Source: Sphingomonas sp. (GTDB lineage Bacteria; Pseudomonadota; Alphaproteobacteria; Sphingomonadales; Sphingomonadaceae). Taken from it: a stretch of DNA of 64,000 nucleotides. Under the pieces are notes generated by a model that did not search any database, was not told the DNA's origin, and saw nothing but the letters and a program-made list of their open reading frames with translations. Where the stretch lies: positions 1 through 64,000 of the forward strand of contig QFPK01000012.1 of NCBI GenBank assembly GCA_003248865.1, given 5' to 3'. Position 1 is the stretch's first letter. Every line of letters begins with the position of its first letter. Positions 34,495-44,295 of this stretch are shown piece after piece. The translations under genes and the position numbers were made by a program.

Positions 34495-34723
34495 GCCTCC
34501 GGCGGGGCGGGCTCTGCCCGCCACCTGGCAGGGGCGTGACGCCCCTGCACCCCCGTTTTCAGGGCGAGCGGTGAGGTTGGGTTGAGAGAGGGGTTGATCG
34601 CCTGCGGCGTCAGCAAGCTCTAGCGCCGCAGGCAATAAAATATCGCAACGCGCGCGACTCGGTCGTGGCACGCAGCAATAGTGTTGAGGGTGCAGGGAAA
34701 TCATTTCCCTGCCCGCCGGAGGC
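34495..34723. repeat. Composite palindromic repeat, copy 1
   Basis: Lies in the 378-base gap 34431-34808. Modules in order: GGCGGGC-TCT-GCCCGCC (34506-34522); a 21-base palindrome at 34528-34548 (GCAGGGGCGT / ACGCCCCTGC around G); the B hairpin GCCTGCGGCG...CGCCGCAGGC (34600-34633, 14-base loop); and the A' hairpin GCAGGGAAAT / ATTTCCCTGC (34692-34712) ending CCCGCCGGAGGC. The outer GCCTCCGGCGGG and CCGCCGGAGGC face each other as inverted ends. The rest of the gap holds only the terminator at 34746. Confidence 0.75.
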
Positions 34724-34745
34724 AAAAAAACCTTCTGTACAGATA

Positions 34746-34776
34746 AAGAAAAGGGCCGGCGCCAGTGCACCGGCCC
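34746..34776 (-). terminator. Rho-independent terminator after the 78-residue membrane protein gene
   Basis: On the minus strand GGGCCGGTGC-ACTG-GCGCCGGCCC (34753-34776, one G-T pair) is followed by TTTTCTT. It begins 33 bases after the stop codon at 34809. Confidence 0.85.
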
Positions 34777-34808
34777 CCTTCAGGAGCTGGGATTTCTGTG
34801 CCCGAAGA

Positions 34809-35045
34809 TCAGGCCGGCAGCAGGCCGGTGGCGGGCAGGATTTGGGAGCGGCGGCTCGGCGCGGTTCCGATGCCGTTGCCCATGGCGAGGCTGAAGAGAC
34901 CTGCGAGCGACACGCTGATCACCCAGAAGTGGGGCGAGAGCAGAGTATCGAGCGAGAGGCCCGAAAATGCTGCCATGGAGATTGCCGTCAGCATCAGGGA
35001 AGCGGCAAAGGCGAAACCAAATTTAGCGACCATCGACATCTTCAT
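34809..35045 (-). CDS. Small two-helix membrane protein, unknown function
   Basis: 78 residues with two hydrophobic segments (about 8-27 and 38-57) and a basic C-terminal tail. CCGGGAGAATGAAG precedes or includes the start; the ATG at 35045 is best placed, with other in-frame ATGs at codons 3 and 5. It has its own terminator, so it is probably a real single-gene unit. No family is recognised. Confidence 0.65.
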   Translation of the reverse strand: MKMSMVAKFGFAFAASLMLTAISMAAFSGLSLDTLLSPHFWVISVSLAGLFSLAMGNGIGTAPSRRSQILPATGLLPA

Positions 35046-35184
35046 TCTCCCGGTTTCTTTTCTTGCCCTATATTTGGGCTCCAGGTGATTTCGTTTTTTT
35101 CGGCAGCGACCTTTGCCGTTGTCAGCATATTGCGCATGTCGATGGCTGGATGCAACGGCGGCTTTGTGAAGGAATGCAACGGTT

Positions 35185-35207
35185 AACGGCGCCGTGAAGG
35201 CGCCGTT
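35185..35207. terminator. AACGGCGCC/GGCGCCGTT hairpin downstream of the carboxylase gene
   Basis: A perfect 9-bp stem with a five-base loop lies 26 bases past the pccA stop. No T-run follows on the minus strand, so it may be a 3' end-protecting structure rather than a classic terminator. Confidence 0.45.
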
Positions 35208-35232
35208 CCGGGTTCCGAATTTTCAGATTAAG

Positions 35233-37230
<1,998 letters not shown>

Positions 37231-37372
37231 GGCGACCCCCTCCAGTTTTCAGCACATACGAATGCAGCCCCGGTCAAAGACGAGCCGTTGCCCAGCGTCA
37301 AGCCAAAGCGACTAATGGATTGAAGAGTCAGCGCCCGGCATGACAGCCATGCAGCCGATCGGGCAGGTCTGA

Positions 37373-37933
37373 TCAGGCGTGACCCATTTCGGTGGAGAGC
37401 AGCCGCGCGTCGATTCCGGCGGCCCGGAAGCCGTCGAGCCAGCGGCCGGGCGCCCGCGTGTCCCAGATGAGGCCCATGGTGGCGGGCGTGGAGAACCAGC
37501 CGTTCATCGACAATTCCATTTCCAGCTGCCCGGAAGACCAACCCGCATAGCCCAGCGCCGCCACCCACTGGCGGGGTCCGCGTTTGGCAGCGATGGCGGC
37601 CAGCACATCGCGCGAGCCGGTCAGTGCCCAGCGCCCTGCGACATGGCGGGTATCCTGCCCGCCCCAATCGGGCGAGTGCAGCACGAAGCCGCGCTGCGGA
37701 TCGACCGGGCCGCCCATCAGCACCGGCAGCGCGGGCGTGTCGCCCGGCTCGATCTCCAGCTGACGCATCAGATCGGGCACGGTCAGATCGTCCAGCGGTT
37801 CGTGCAGGCAGATGCCCATCGCGCCGCCGGCATCATGGGCGCACATCGCGACCACGCTCCGCTCGAATCGCGGATCGCCGATCCCGGGCATTGCCAGCAG
37901 GAACTGGCCGGGCAGATAGGGCGCCTCTGTCAT
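37373..37933 (-). CDS. YqgE/AlgH-family protein (UPF0301)
   Basis: 186 residues, standard length. LPGQFLLAMPGIGDPRFERSV, GGAMGICLHEPL, VLMGGPVDPQRGFVLH and ALGYAGWSSGQLEMEL are the conserved blocks. Members occur widely near DNA-repair or transcription genes and their biochemical role is unclear. It is divergent from the peroxiredoxin gene; the 142 bases to the downstream pccA start show no clear signal. Confidence 0.92.
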   Translation of the reverse strand: MTEAPYLPGQFLLAMPGIGDPRFERSVVAMCAHDAGGAMGICLHEPLDDLTVPDLMRQLEIEPGDTPALPVLMGGPVDPQRGFVLHSPDWGGQDTRHVAGRWALTGSRDVLAAIAAKRGPRQWVAALGYAGWSSGQLEMELSMNGWFSTPATMGLIWDTRAPGRWLDGFRAAGIDARLLSTEMGHA

Positions 37934-38037
37934 GACATTTTCCCTACGCGCGCGGGCCTGTCATGAACAGGCGCTAGACGTGGTGAACTGCCCGCATTAA
38001 CGCCGTTTTTCGACCAACCGATGGAGGAGAGACCGCC

Positions 38038-38520
38038 ATGACGATCAAGGTCGGCGATAGCGTTCCGCACGCCACACTCACCAAGCTGACTGAATCCGGC
38101 CCCGCGCCCGTCGACACCGACGAGCTGTTCAAGGGCCGCACCGTGGCGCTGTTCGCGGTGCCCGGCGCCTTCACCCCTACCTGCTCGGCCAAGCATCTGC
38201 CGGGCTTCATCGAAAAGTCCGGCGAGATCGGCGCCAAGGGCGTGGACGAGATCGTCTGCCTGTCCGTGAACGATGCCTTCGTGATGGGCGCCTGGGCCAA
38301 ATCCTCCGGCGCGGAAGGCAAGATCAGCATGCTGGCCGACGGCAACGGCGATTTCGCCAAGGCGCTGGGCCTGACCATGGACGGCAGCAAATATGGCATG
38401 GGCCTGCGCGCGCAGCGCTTCTCCATGCTGGTGAAGGACGGCAAGGTCGTGGAGCTGAACGTGGAGGATCCGGGCGCGTTCAAGGTCTCGTCCGCGGAAC
38501 ATCTGCTGTCGCAGCTGTAA
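38038..38520 (+). CDS. Peroxiredoxin (Prx5-like)
   Basis: 160 residues. FAVPGAFTPTCSAKHLPGF carries the peroxidatic Cys49 in the PxxxTxxC motif of the AhpC-TSA/Prx5 group. A second conserved cysteine near residue 77 (DEIVCLSVNDAFVM) is usual in this group. It reduces hydrogen peroxide and alkyl peroxides using a thiol donor. GGAGGAGAG precedes the ATG. The hydrolase gene follows after 13 bases, so they are probably cotranscribed. Confidence 0.95.
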   Translation: MTIKVGDSVPHATLTKLTESGPAPVDTDELFKGRTVALFAVPGAFTPTCSAKHLPGFIEKSGEIGAKGVDEIVCLSVNDAFVMGAWAKSSGAEGKISMLADGNGDFAKALGLTMDGSKYGMGLRAQRFSMLVKDGKVVELNVEDPGAFKVSSAEHLLSQL

Positions 38521-38533
38521 GGGGACGGACACC

Positions 38534-39250
38534 ATGGATCTGGAGTATTTCGACGGCGACCAGCGCTGCCTTGGCGTGCTGGAGCTGCCGGACCCCGCGA
38601 AGTTCCCGGGGCCTCGCCCCGGGGTCGTCGCGGTGCACGAAGCCTGGGGCCTTGGCGCGCAGGTGCAGCGGCGGGCGAAGATGCTGGCCGAACTGGGCTA
38701 TGTGGCGCTGGCGGCGGATATCTTCGGGGATCGTTACATCCCGGCCGATCCGCCGGAGGCGTTCAAGATCATCGGCGATCTCGCCGCTGATGCCCCCAAG
38801 CTGCGCGCCCGGGTGGCGGCGGCGGTGGCTGCGCTGAAGGCCGTGCCGCAGTGCGACGGCCGCATCGCGGCCATCGGCTATTGCTTCGGCGGTCGCACGG
38901 TTCTGGAACTGGCCCGGTCGGGCAACCCGGACGTGCTTGCGGTGGTGAGCTTCCACGGTGCGCTGGACACCCCGGCGCCCGCCGAGAAGGGCAAAGTGAC
39001 GGCGAAACTGCTGGTCTGCCATGGCGCAGAGGCCGAGCTGGTGCCGCACGTGCACCTGAACGCCTTCCTGGACGAGATGGCGGCAGCCGAAGTCGATTGC
39101 CAGACCATTGCCTATACGGGGGCGAAGCATGCCTTCACCAACCCGGAGGCGAAGGGGCAGTTGATGTCCACGATCATTTTCCATGAGCGGACCGACAGAA
39201 GGTCATGGAATGCGATGGTGGCGCATCTGGCTGAAGCCGGCCTCGATTAA
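38534..39250 (+). CDS. Dienelactone hydrolase-family protein
   Basis: 238 residues. The nucleophile motif is IGYCFGGRT (Cys117), with a DLH-like HEAWGL early on, the acid within LLVCHGAEAELVP and the histidine in AKHAFTNP. These form the Cys-Asp/Glu-His triad of alpha/beta hydrolases that open dienelactones or related esters. The natural substrate is unclear because no aromatic degradation genes are nearby. A clear terminator lies 78 bases past the stop, which itself is inside a 24-bp inverted repeat. Confidence 0.88.
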   Translation: MDLEYFDGDQRCLGVLELPDPAKFPGPRPGVVAVHEAWGLGAQVQRRAKMLAELGYVALAADIFGDRYIPADPPEAFKIIGDLAADAPKLRARVAAAVAALKAVPQCDGRIAAIGYCFGGRTVLELARSGNPDVLAVVSFHGALDTPAPAEKGKVTAKLLVCHGAEAELVPHVHLNAFLDEMAAAEVDCQTIAYTGAKHAFTNPEAKGQLMSTIIFHERTDRRSWNAMVAHLAEAGLD

Positions 39251-39267
39251 GGCAAAGCCTTAACTCG
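39244..39267. repeat. Left arm of a perfect 24-bp inverted repeat
   Basis: It is the exact reverse complement of 39680-39703, and each arm is itself a hairpin (TTAAGGC-AAA-GCCTTAA). The match continues imperfectly inward for about 25 more bases. The hydrolase stop codon lies in this arm. The two arms bound the block containing the parS-like site. Confidence 0.85.
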
Positions 39268-39327
39268 AGGACTCGGCGCAAGCCCGGCCGGCTGAGCGGG
39301 CGATCTCTATCGCCCGCCAGTCCGACG

Positions 39328-39351
39328 GCGCAGGCTTTGCCTGCGCTTTTT
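39328..39351 (+). terminator. Rho-independent terminator of the peroxiredoxin-hydrolase unit
   Basis: GCGCAGGC-TTT-GCCTGCGC (39328-39346) is a perfect 8-bp stem followed directly by TTTTT. Confidence 0.88.
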
Positions 39352-39430
39352 CTTTCTTTCCTTAACCTCTCCCAGCGGACTCGGCGGCTTGGCCGCCGGC
39401 CGCGCGGAACATGCACGTAACCATATCGGT

Positions 39431-39446
39431 TGTTCCACGTGGAACA
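39431..39446. promoter_or_regulatory. parS-like centromere site
   Basis: TGTTCCACGTGGAACA is a perfect 16-bp palindrome. It equals the widely conserved chromosomal ParB site TGTTTCACGTGAAACA except for one symmetric pair of changes at positions 5 and 12. ParB binding here would load the partition complex. No parA or parB gene lies in this window. The same palindrome could instead bind another dyad-reading regulator. Confidence 0.65.
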
Positions 39447-39679
39447 TCGTCCTACACTTTGTTCTCAACAGCTTGGCTGTAGGACGTGTAGGATTTGTAA
39501 GAATTGTTCCACACTTGGCGAGCGCGGATAGGCCGGCCGCGCGGCTGAGCCGCGCGAGTCCGGCTGGAGAGAAAAGTAGGGAGACTGAAGAAAAAAGAAG
39601 GCCGGCAAAGCCGGACTCGTCGGACGGGCTCGTCGGGCTGAAGCCCTCCGCCCCGCCGGCCGGGCCTGCGGCGAGTCTG

Positions 39680-39703
39680 CGAGTTAAGGCTTTGCCTTAA
39701 TCG
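39680..39703. repeat. Right arm of the perfect 24-bp inverted repeat
   Basis: Exact reverse complement of 39244-39267; it ends 22 bases before the end of the DUF2147 gene. Confidence 0.85.
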
Positions 39704-39725
39704 CAGCCGCCTTCGGGCCAGCCGC

Positions 39726-40139
39726 CTAATTGCCCACCCGTGTCCAGGTTTCACTCCGGCAGCCCGTGTTCCGCACCAGACACCCCCGCACCTGGATCGT
39801 CTTCGGGTTCTGCACCGTCAGCGTGCCGTTGAAGCGGCGGTTGATGTCCGGCACGAACACCCGGCCGCGGAACTCGGCGGGGCCGGTGCGGCTGAAATCC
39901 TCGAACAGGTTCATGCCGATCAGGTTCGGGTGGCCGCCGCGCGCGGCGTCGGCCTTGGCGCGTTCGCTGGCCCAGGCCACCTTGCCGCAGATGTTCGGCC
40001 CGCATTTGGAAATGCGGATCCGCGTGTTGCCGCCCGGGCTTTGCCAGACGCCGGTCGGGGTGACCGGCTTCTGCGCAAGAACCGGGGTTGCAACCAGAAC
40101 GGACAGCAGCAGGGCGGCAGACACGCGCATCATCGGCAC
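39726..40139 (-). CDS. DUF2147-family exported protein
   Basis: 137 residues. A signal peptide covers about 1-22 (SAALLLSVLVATPVLAQ). The mature part has the DUF2147 pattern: TGVWQSPGGNTRIRIS, CGPNICGKVAWA, and a late GCLVRNTGCRSETWTR with cysteines that could pair. The lipocalin-like fold is thought to act in the periplasm; the role is unknown. Its 3' end faces the non-coding parS-like block. Confidence 0.85.
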   Translation of the reverse strand: MPMMRVSAALLLSVLVATPVLAQKPVTPTGVWQSPGGNTRIRISKCGPNICGKVAWASERAKADAARGGHPNLIGMNLFEDFSRTGPAEFRGRVFVPDINRRFNGTLTVQNPKTIQVRGCLVRNTGCRSETWTRVGN

Positions 40140-40210
40140 CTTTCGTCGAGTCTCACGACAGCGCCGCTCTGCTCCGAACCTATCGACCCCGCAAGGTCAC
40201 TATTGTCGCA

Positions 40211-41050
40211 TCAGTCGCGCAGAAGTTCGTTGATGCCGGTTTTCGCCCGCGTCTGCGCATCCACCCGCTTCACGATCACCGCGCAGGCCAGATTCGGGCC
40301 CGGCGTGCCGTCCGCCAGCGGCTTGCCCGGCAGCGTGCCCGGCACCACCACGGCATAGGGCGGCACCTCGCCGATGAACACTTCGCCCGTCTCCCGGTCG
40401 ACGATCTTGGTGGAGGCGCCCAGGAACACGCCCATCGACAGCACCGCGCCCTCGCGCACGATCACGCCCTCGGCCACTTCGGAGCGGGCACCGATGAAGG
40501 CGCCGTCCTCGATGATGACCGGGCCGGCCTGCAGCGGCTCCAGCACGCCGCCGATGCCCGCCCCGCCCGAGATATGGACGTTGGCGCCGATCTGGGCGCA
40601 GCTGCCCACGGTCGCCCAGGTGTCGACCATGCTGCCCTTGCCGACATGGGCGCCGATGTTCACGAAGCTGGGCATCAGCACCACGCCCGGCGCCACATAG
40701 GCGCCGCGCCGCACCACTGCCCCCGGCACCATGCGGAATCCGGCTTCCGCGAAGCGGTTGGCGCCCCAGCCCAGCGTCTTCAGCGGCACCTTGTCATAAG
40801 CAGGCGCGCCCACGCCGTCTGTCGTGTCGTTGGCGGACAGGCGGAAGCTGAGCAGCACGGCCTTTTTCAGCCACTGGTTCACTGTCCATTGCCCGTTGGC
40901 ACCGCGCTCTGCCACCCGCAGCGCGCCCGAATCGAGCCCGGCGAGCGCTGCCTCCACGGCGGCCGCCACGGCCGCGTCGCCCGGGGTGAGCGCGTCGCGC
41001 GCGTCCCAGGCGGCTTCGATGGCGTCTTGCGTGGCGGTCCAGTCGGTCAT
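40211..41050 (-). CDS. dapD: 2,3,4,5-tetrahydropyridine-2,6-dicarboxylate N-succinyltransferase
   Basis: 279 residues, full length. The left-handed beta-helix hexapeptide repeats are evident (VVRRGAYVAPGVVLMPS, VNIGAHVGKGSMVDTWATVGS, then GSCAQIGANVHISGG). The N-terminal helical domain and C-terminal extension match DapD. It succinylates the lysine/diaminopimelate intermediate for cell-wall and lysine synthesis. The start overlaps the stop of the upstream HAD gene by four bases. Confidence 0.96.
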   Translation of the reverse strand: MTDWTATQDAIEAAWDARDALTPGDAAVAAAVEAALAGLDSGALRVAERGANGQWTVNQWLKKAVLLSFRLSANDTTDGVGAPAYDKVPLKTLGWGANRFAEAGFRMVPGAVVRRGAYVAPGVVLMPSFVNIGAHVGKGSMVDTWATVGSCAQIGANVHISGGAGIGGVLEPLQAGPVIIEDGAFIGARSEVAEGVIVREGAVLSMGVFLGASTKIVDRETGEVFIGEVPPYAVVVPGTLPGKPLADGTPGPNLACAVIVKRVDAQTRAKTGINELLRD

Positions 41051-41772
41051 GCAGTCAACTCCTCAAGCCAATCCGTCAGGTCGGCGATTTCATAATCGAT
41101 GAAGTCGGGCGAATGCCCATGGTCGCCCCGTTCGGAGCCGTTGTTCACCCAGCCCGTCACCATGCCCAGCGCATGGGCGGGTTTCAGATTGTGCGCCATG
41201 TCGTCCACGAAGAAGGCGCGCGTCGGATCCACCCCATGGGCCGCGCACAGGCCGGAATAGGCGCGCGGATCGGGCTTGGGCTGATAGGCCATGGCGTGGA
41301 TGTCGTGGATGTCCTCGAAACAGTCCAGGATGCCCAGCGCCGTCAGCACCCGTTCGGCATAGGGTCGGTCGCCGTTGGTGAAGACGATGCGGCGGCCGGG
41401 CAGCCGCATCAGGGCGGCGTGAAGGCGCGGATTCAAATCCAGCACGGATTTATCGATGTCATGAACGGCGGCTAGGAAGTGGTAGGGATCCACCTGATGG
41501 CTCAGCATCAGCCCTTTCAGAGTCGTGCCATGTTCGTGGAAGTAGCGCTTTTGCAGCACCCGTGCCTCGCCCAACCCCAGCCCCAGCAGCTCAGCAACAT
41601 AGGCCTCCATCTTCCTGTCGATCTGGGCGAACAGGTTGGCGCTGGCCTGGTATAAACTATTGTCCATGTCGAACAGCCAGCTGTTGACGCCCGCAAGTCG
41701 CCCCGGCAGGCTGCGCTGCAACGAGAAGCCCTGCAAAGGGGCGGTTCCTCGGGGTGTCGCGGGGCTGGTCAT
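41047..41772 (-). CDS. HAD-family pyrimidine 5'-nucleotidase-like phosphatase
   Basis: 241 residues. Motif I is FDMDNSLY (nucleophile and acid Asp), motif II VFTNGDR, and motif III/IV PKPDPRAYSG and FFVDDMAHN. This DxDNTLY-type signature marks the pyrimidine 5'-nucleotidase (Sdt1-like) branch often encoded next to dapD in alphaproteobacteria. It would dephosphorylate UMP/CMP or related nucleotides. It is divergent from the subtilisin gene, with only 27 bases between starts. Confidence 0.88.
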   Translation of the reverse strand: MTSPATPRGTAPLQGFSLQRSLPGRLAGVNSWLFDMDNSLYQASANLFAQIDRKMEAYVAELLGLGLGEARVLQKRYFHEHGTTLKGLMLSHQVDPYHFLAAVHDIDKSVLDLNPRLHAALMRLPGRRIVFTNGDRPYAERVLTALGILDCFEDIHDIHAMAYQPKPDPRAYSGLCAAHGVDPTRAFFVDDMAHNLKPAHALGMVTGWVNNGSERGDHGHSPDFIDYEIADLTDWLEELTA

Positions 41773-41799
41773 GGGCCGCCCATAGACGAGGACGAACGG

Positions 41800-44043
41800 A
41801 TGAGGCCAGTTCCACTTTGGCGGAATTCACGCCTGCGCGGCCTGCTGGCTGCCGGCGCGGGCCTGTCTGTCGCGGCTTGCGGGGGGGCCGGCGGCAGCGG
41901 CGTGACCCCGGTTTCCTCGACCCCTGCCACCGTAACGCCAAGCCCCACGCCGACACCGACGGTGAACTATGACACTGCCGAATATCGCCGATCCGGCGCC
42001 GCTGCGACCTCGGGCGCCATCACAGCATGGCAGTCGGGTGTCAGCGGAAGAGGCGTCACGATCGCCTTCATCGACAGCGGGATCGACAGCGCGAGCAGCG
42101 AATTCGCCGGGCGCATCTCGGTCGCCAGCCGCGATGTGTCCGGCCAAGGGCGCGGAGTACAGGACAACACCGGCCATGGCACGGCCGTGGCCGCAGTCGC
42201 GGCTGCGGGACGCAACGATTCGCAGATCGTCGGGGTCGCCTATGAAGCCACAATCGCCGCGTTCCGGACCGACAATGGCGATTGCAGCGATGGTTGCCGC
42301 TATGCAGATTCCAATATCGCCGCCGGAATTGATGCGGCGCTGAACACGGGCGCGCGGGCAATCAACATCTCGCTGGGCGGCTCCAGCGCCAACGCGCCGC
42401 TGCGCGCCGCCTTCGTGCGCGCCACCAACCAGGGCGCTGTTCTGGTGCTCTCCGCCGGGAACGACGGCCTTGCCAACCCCGACCCGCTGCCGCTGGGCGC
42501 ACTGTCTGCGGCGGGGGGTTCCGCCGTGATCATCGTGGGATCGGTGAACAGCAGCGGCGTGATCAGCGAATTCTCCAACCGGGCCGGCACGGCCGCCAAC
42601 AATTATCTGGTGGCGCTGGGTGAGGATGTGCGCAGCTTCGATCACACAGGGCAGGCCTGGCTCTACACCGGCACCAGCTTTTCCACCCCCACCGTCACCG
42701 GGGCTGTCGCGTTGCTGGCGCAGGCGTTTCCGAACCTGACGGGCGCGCGAATCACTGAGATCCTGCTGACCACGGCAGACGATCTGGGCGATCCGGGTAT
42801 TGATGCCGTCTATGGCCGAGGGCGGCTGAACATCGGCCGCGCCATGGCGCCCATCGGGCAGACCAGCCTTGCCGGCACCGCCATCCCCGTATCCGACACC
42901 AGCAGCGGCGCGCTGGGCAGCGCGTTCGGCAGTGGACTGGCCACCGCGGCCGGGCTGGCCAATGTGCCCGTCACCGACAGCTATGACCGGCTCTACAGCT
43001 TCGCGTTGAACAGCCGCTTCCGCACGGCGTCGCCGGGGCGGCTGGCGGCGCGACTCGAATCGGCAGGGCTGGAAAGTACGGACACCGATTTCAGCGCCGG
43101 GCCGTTCCAGGCGACGCTGGCGCTGCGTGCCACCCGCTTCCGCGACCGCCCCGGCACCGATTCCTTCCGCGACGAGGATCTGAACAGCGCGCATCTGGGC
43201 CTCGCCCAGCGCGGGCTCGACCGCCATGCCGCCGCGCGAAATCCGCTGCGCGAAACCCGGCTGTCGCTGCGGCAGGACGACATCGGCCTCAGCCTCGCCA
43301 GCGGGCGGCTGGCGCAGGAAGCCCTGCCCGGCAGCACCGCGCCCGGCTTCGCCGCCGACGACGGCCTGACACCCGACGACGCCATGGGCACACGCGGCCG
43401 CCTGCTGATGATGGCCGACTGGCGCCACCGTGACCTGACCTTCGCCGTCGCCGCCAGCAACCGCCGGCTGCAACTGCTCCGGCTGGACGGCCTGCCCACC
43501 GACAACCGGCAGAGCCAGCTGCTGATCGCCGCCAACTGGGCGCGCGGGCCGCTGGTGCTGACCCTCCACGCGGCCGACACGCGGGAGCAGGGCGCCTTCC
43601 TCGGCACCCGCCTCTCCTCCACCTTCGGCCTCGAAGGCGGGCACACCCGCTCACTCGCCGCCGCGATGGATCTGGGGCGCGGCGGATGGGGCGTGCGGCT
43701 CGCGGGCACGCAGGGCTGGGCCACGCCGCAGTTCGGCAGCCTCAGCCTGCTGCGGAGCGCGGGCAGCCTTTCCGTGCAGAACTGGTCCGTCACCGGCCAT
43801 GCGCCGCTCTCCGCCGGGCGGCTGTCTCTGACACTGGCGCAACCCGTCGCCATCACCGCCGGGCAACTCCGCCTCGCCGATGGCACGCCGCTGGCCGCCG
43901 CCGTCACCGCGCGCGAAACCGCGGCCGAGCTGGGCTGGGCACGCGGCGGTCTGCAACTGGCCGCCTTCCATCGCCGCAACGCCGGGAACCTGCCGGGGCT
44001 GGCGGATACCGGGGCCGCGATCAGCTGGCGGGCTGGGTTTTAG
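41800..44043 (+). CDS. Subtilisin-like (S8) autotransporter serine protease, lipoprotein-type signal
   Basis: 747 residues. The N-terminus has a lipobox (SVAAC, Cys27) and a Gly/Pro/Thr linker. The S8 domain spans about 75-350 with catalytic Asp92 (FIDSGID), His126 (GHGTAVA), Asn221 (SAGND) and Ser293 (GTSFSTPTV). The C-terminal 300 residues alternate polar/hydrophobic and end in Phe, as expected of an outer-membrane barrel. The protease domain would be moved to the cell surface. Substrates are unknown. A lipobox on an autotransporter is unusual but recurs in S8 members. A composite repeat follows the stop. Confidence 0.85.
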   Translation: MRPVPLWRNSRLRGLLAAGAGLSVAACGGAGGSGVTPVSSTPATVTPSPTPTPTVNYDTAEYRRSGAAATSGAITAWQSGVSGRGVTIAFIDSGIDSASSEFAGRISVASRDVSGQGRGVQDNTGHGTAVAAVAAAGRNDSQIVGVAYEATIAAFRTDNGDCSDGCRYADSNIAAGIDAALNTGARAINISLGGSSANAPLRAAFVRATNQGAVLVLSAGNDGLANPDPLPLGALSAAGGSAVIIVGSVNSSGVISEFSNRAGTAANNYLVALGEDVRSFDHTGQAWLYTGTSFSTPTVTGAVALLAQAFPNLTGARITEILLTTADDLGDPGIDAVYGRGRLNIGRAMAPIGQTSLAGTAIPVSDTSSGALGSAFGSGLATAAGLANVPVTDSYDRLYSFALNSRFRTASPGRLAARLESAGLESTDTDFSAGPFQATLALRATRFRDRPGTDSFRDEDLNSAHLGLAQRGLDRHAAARNPLRETRLSLRQDDIGLSLASGRLAQEALPGSTAPGFAADDGLTPDDAMGTRGRLLMMADWRHRDLTFAVAASNRRLQLLRLDGLPTDNRQSQLLIAANWARGPLVLTLHAADTREQGAFLGTRLSSTFGLEGGHTRSLAAAMDLGRGGWGVRLAGTQGWATPQFGSLSLLRSAGSLSVQNWSVTGHAPLSAGRLSLTLAQPVAITAGQLRLADGTPLAAAVTARETAAELGWARGGLQLAAFHRRNAGNLPGLADTGAAISWRAGF

Positions 44044-44059
44044 GGCGGAGAGGATTTTT

Positions 44060-44279
44060 GCCTCCGGCGGGCAGGGAAATGATTTCCCTGCACCCTCCGA
44101 GTTGGCGTTGCGCACTACTCTGATATCGCGCGTGTGGCTTGGTTTGCTTGCCTGCGGCGCGGAACGAGCTGGCGCCGCAGGCAATAAACTCAGTCGTCAG
44201 CGCAACCTCGACGATCATCTTACTAATGTGGGTGCAGGGAGCACGGCTCCCTGCCGGAGTGAAGGGGCAGAGCCCCTTC
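44060..44279. repeat. Composite palindromic repeat, copy 2
   Basis: Fills most of the 252-base gap. Modules: GCCTCCGGCGG then A hairpin GCAGGGAAAT/ATTTCCCTGC (44071-44091); B hairpin TTGCCTGCGGCGC...GCGCCGCAGGCAA (44148-44184); A'-type hairpin GCAGGGAGC-ACG-GCTCCCTGC (44234-44254); and GAAGGGGC/GCCCCTTC (44261-44279). The right half is closely similar to copy 4 (CAACCTCGACGATCA shared). Confidence 0.8.
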
Positions 44280-44295
44280 CTTCACCATCACCCGC

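Larger units (their letters stand above)
39251..39725. other. 475-base structured non-coding block
   Basis: No protein-like frame. It holds the inverted-repeat arms (39244-39267 and 39680-39703), the terminator (39328), the parS-like palindrome (39431), a further half-site TGTTCCAC (39505-39512), a GGAACA half-site (39406-39411), a 9-bp inverted repeat CGTCCTACA/TGTAGGACG (39448-39456 and 39478-39486), and several GGCCGGC-rich stems. The central 39412-39515 is less GC-rich than its flanks. Confidence 0.7.

Noticed and set aside
39412..39515. The less GC-rich core around the parS-like site considered as oriC
   Set aside because: No TTATCCACA-type DnaA box and no dnaA or hemE-type neighbour; the ParB-site reading is simpler.
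44060..44100. The A hairpins considered as rho-independent terminators
   Set aside because: The T-run precedes rather than follows the stem on the plus strand, and both orientations occur regardless of gene direction.
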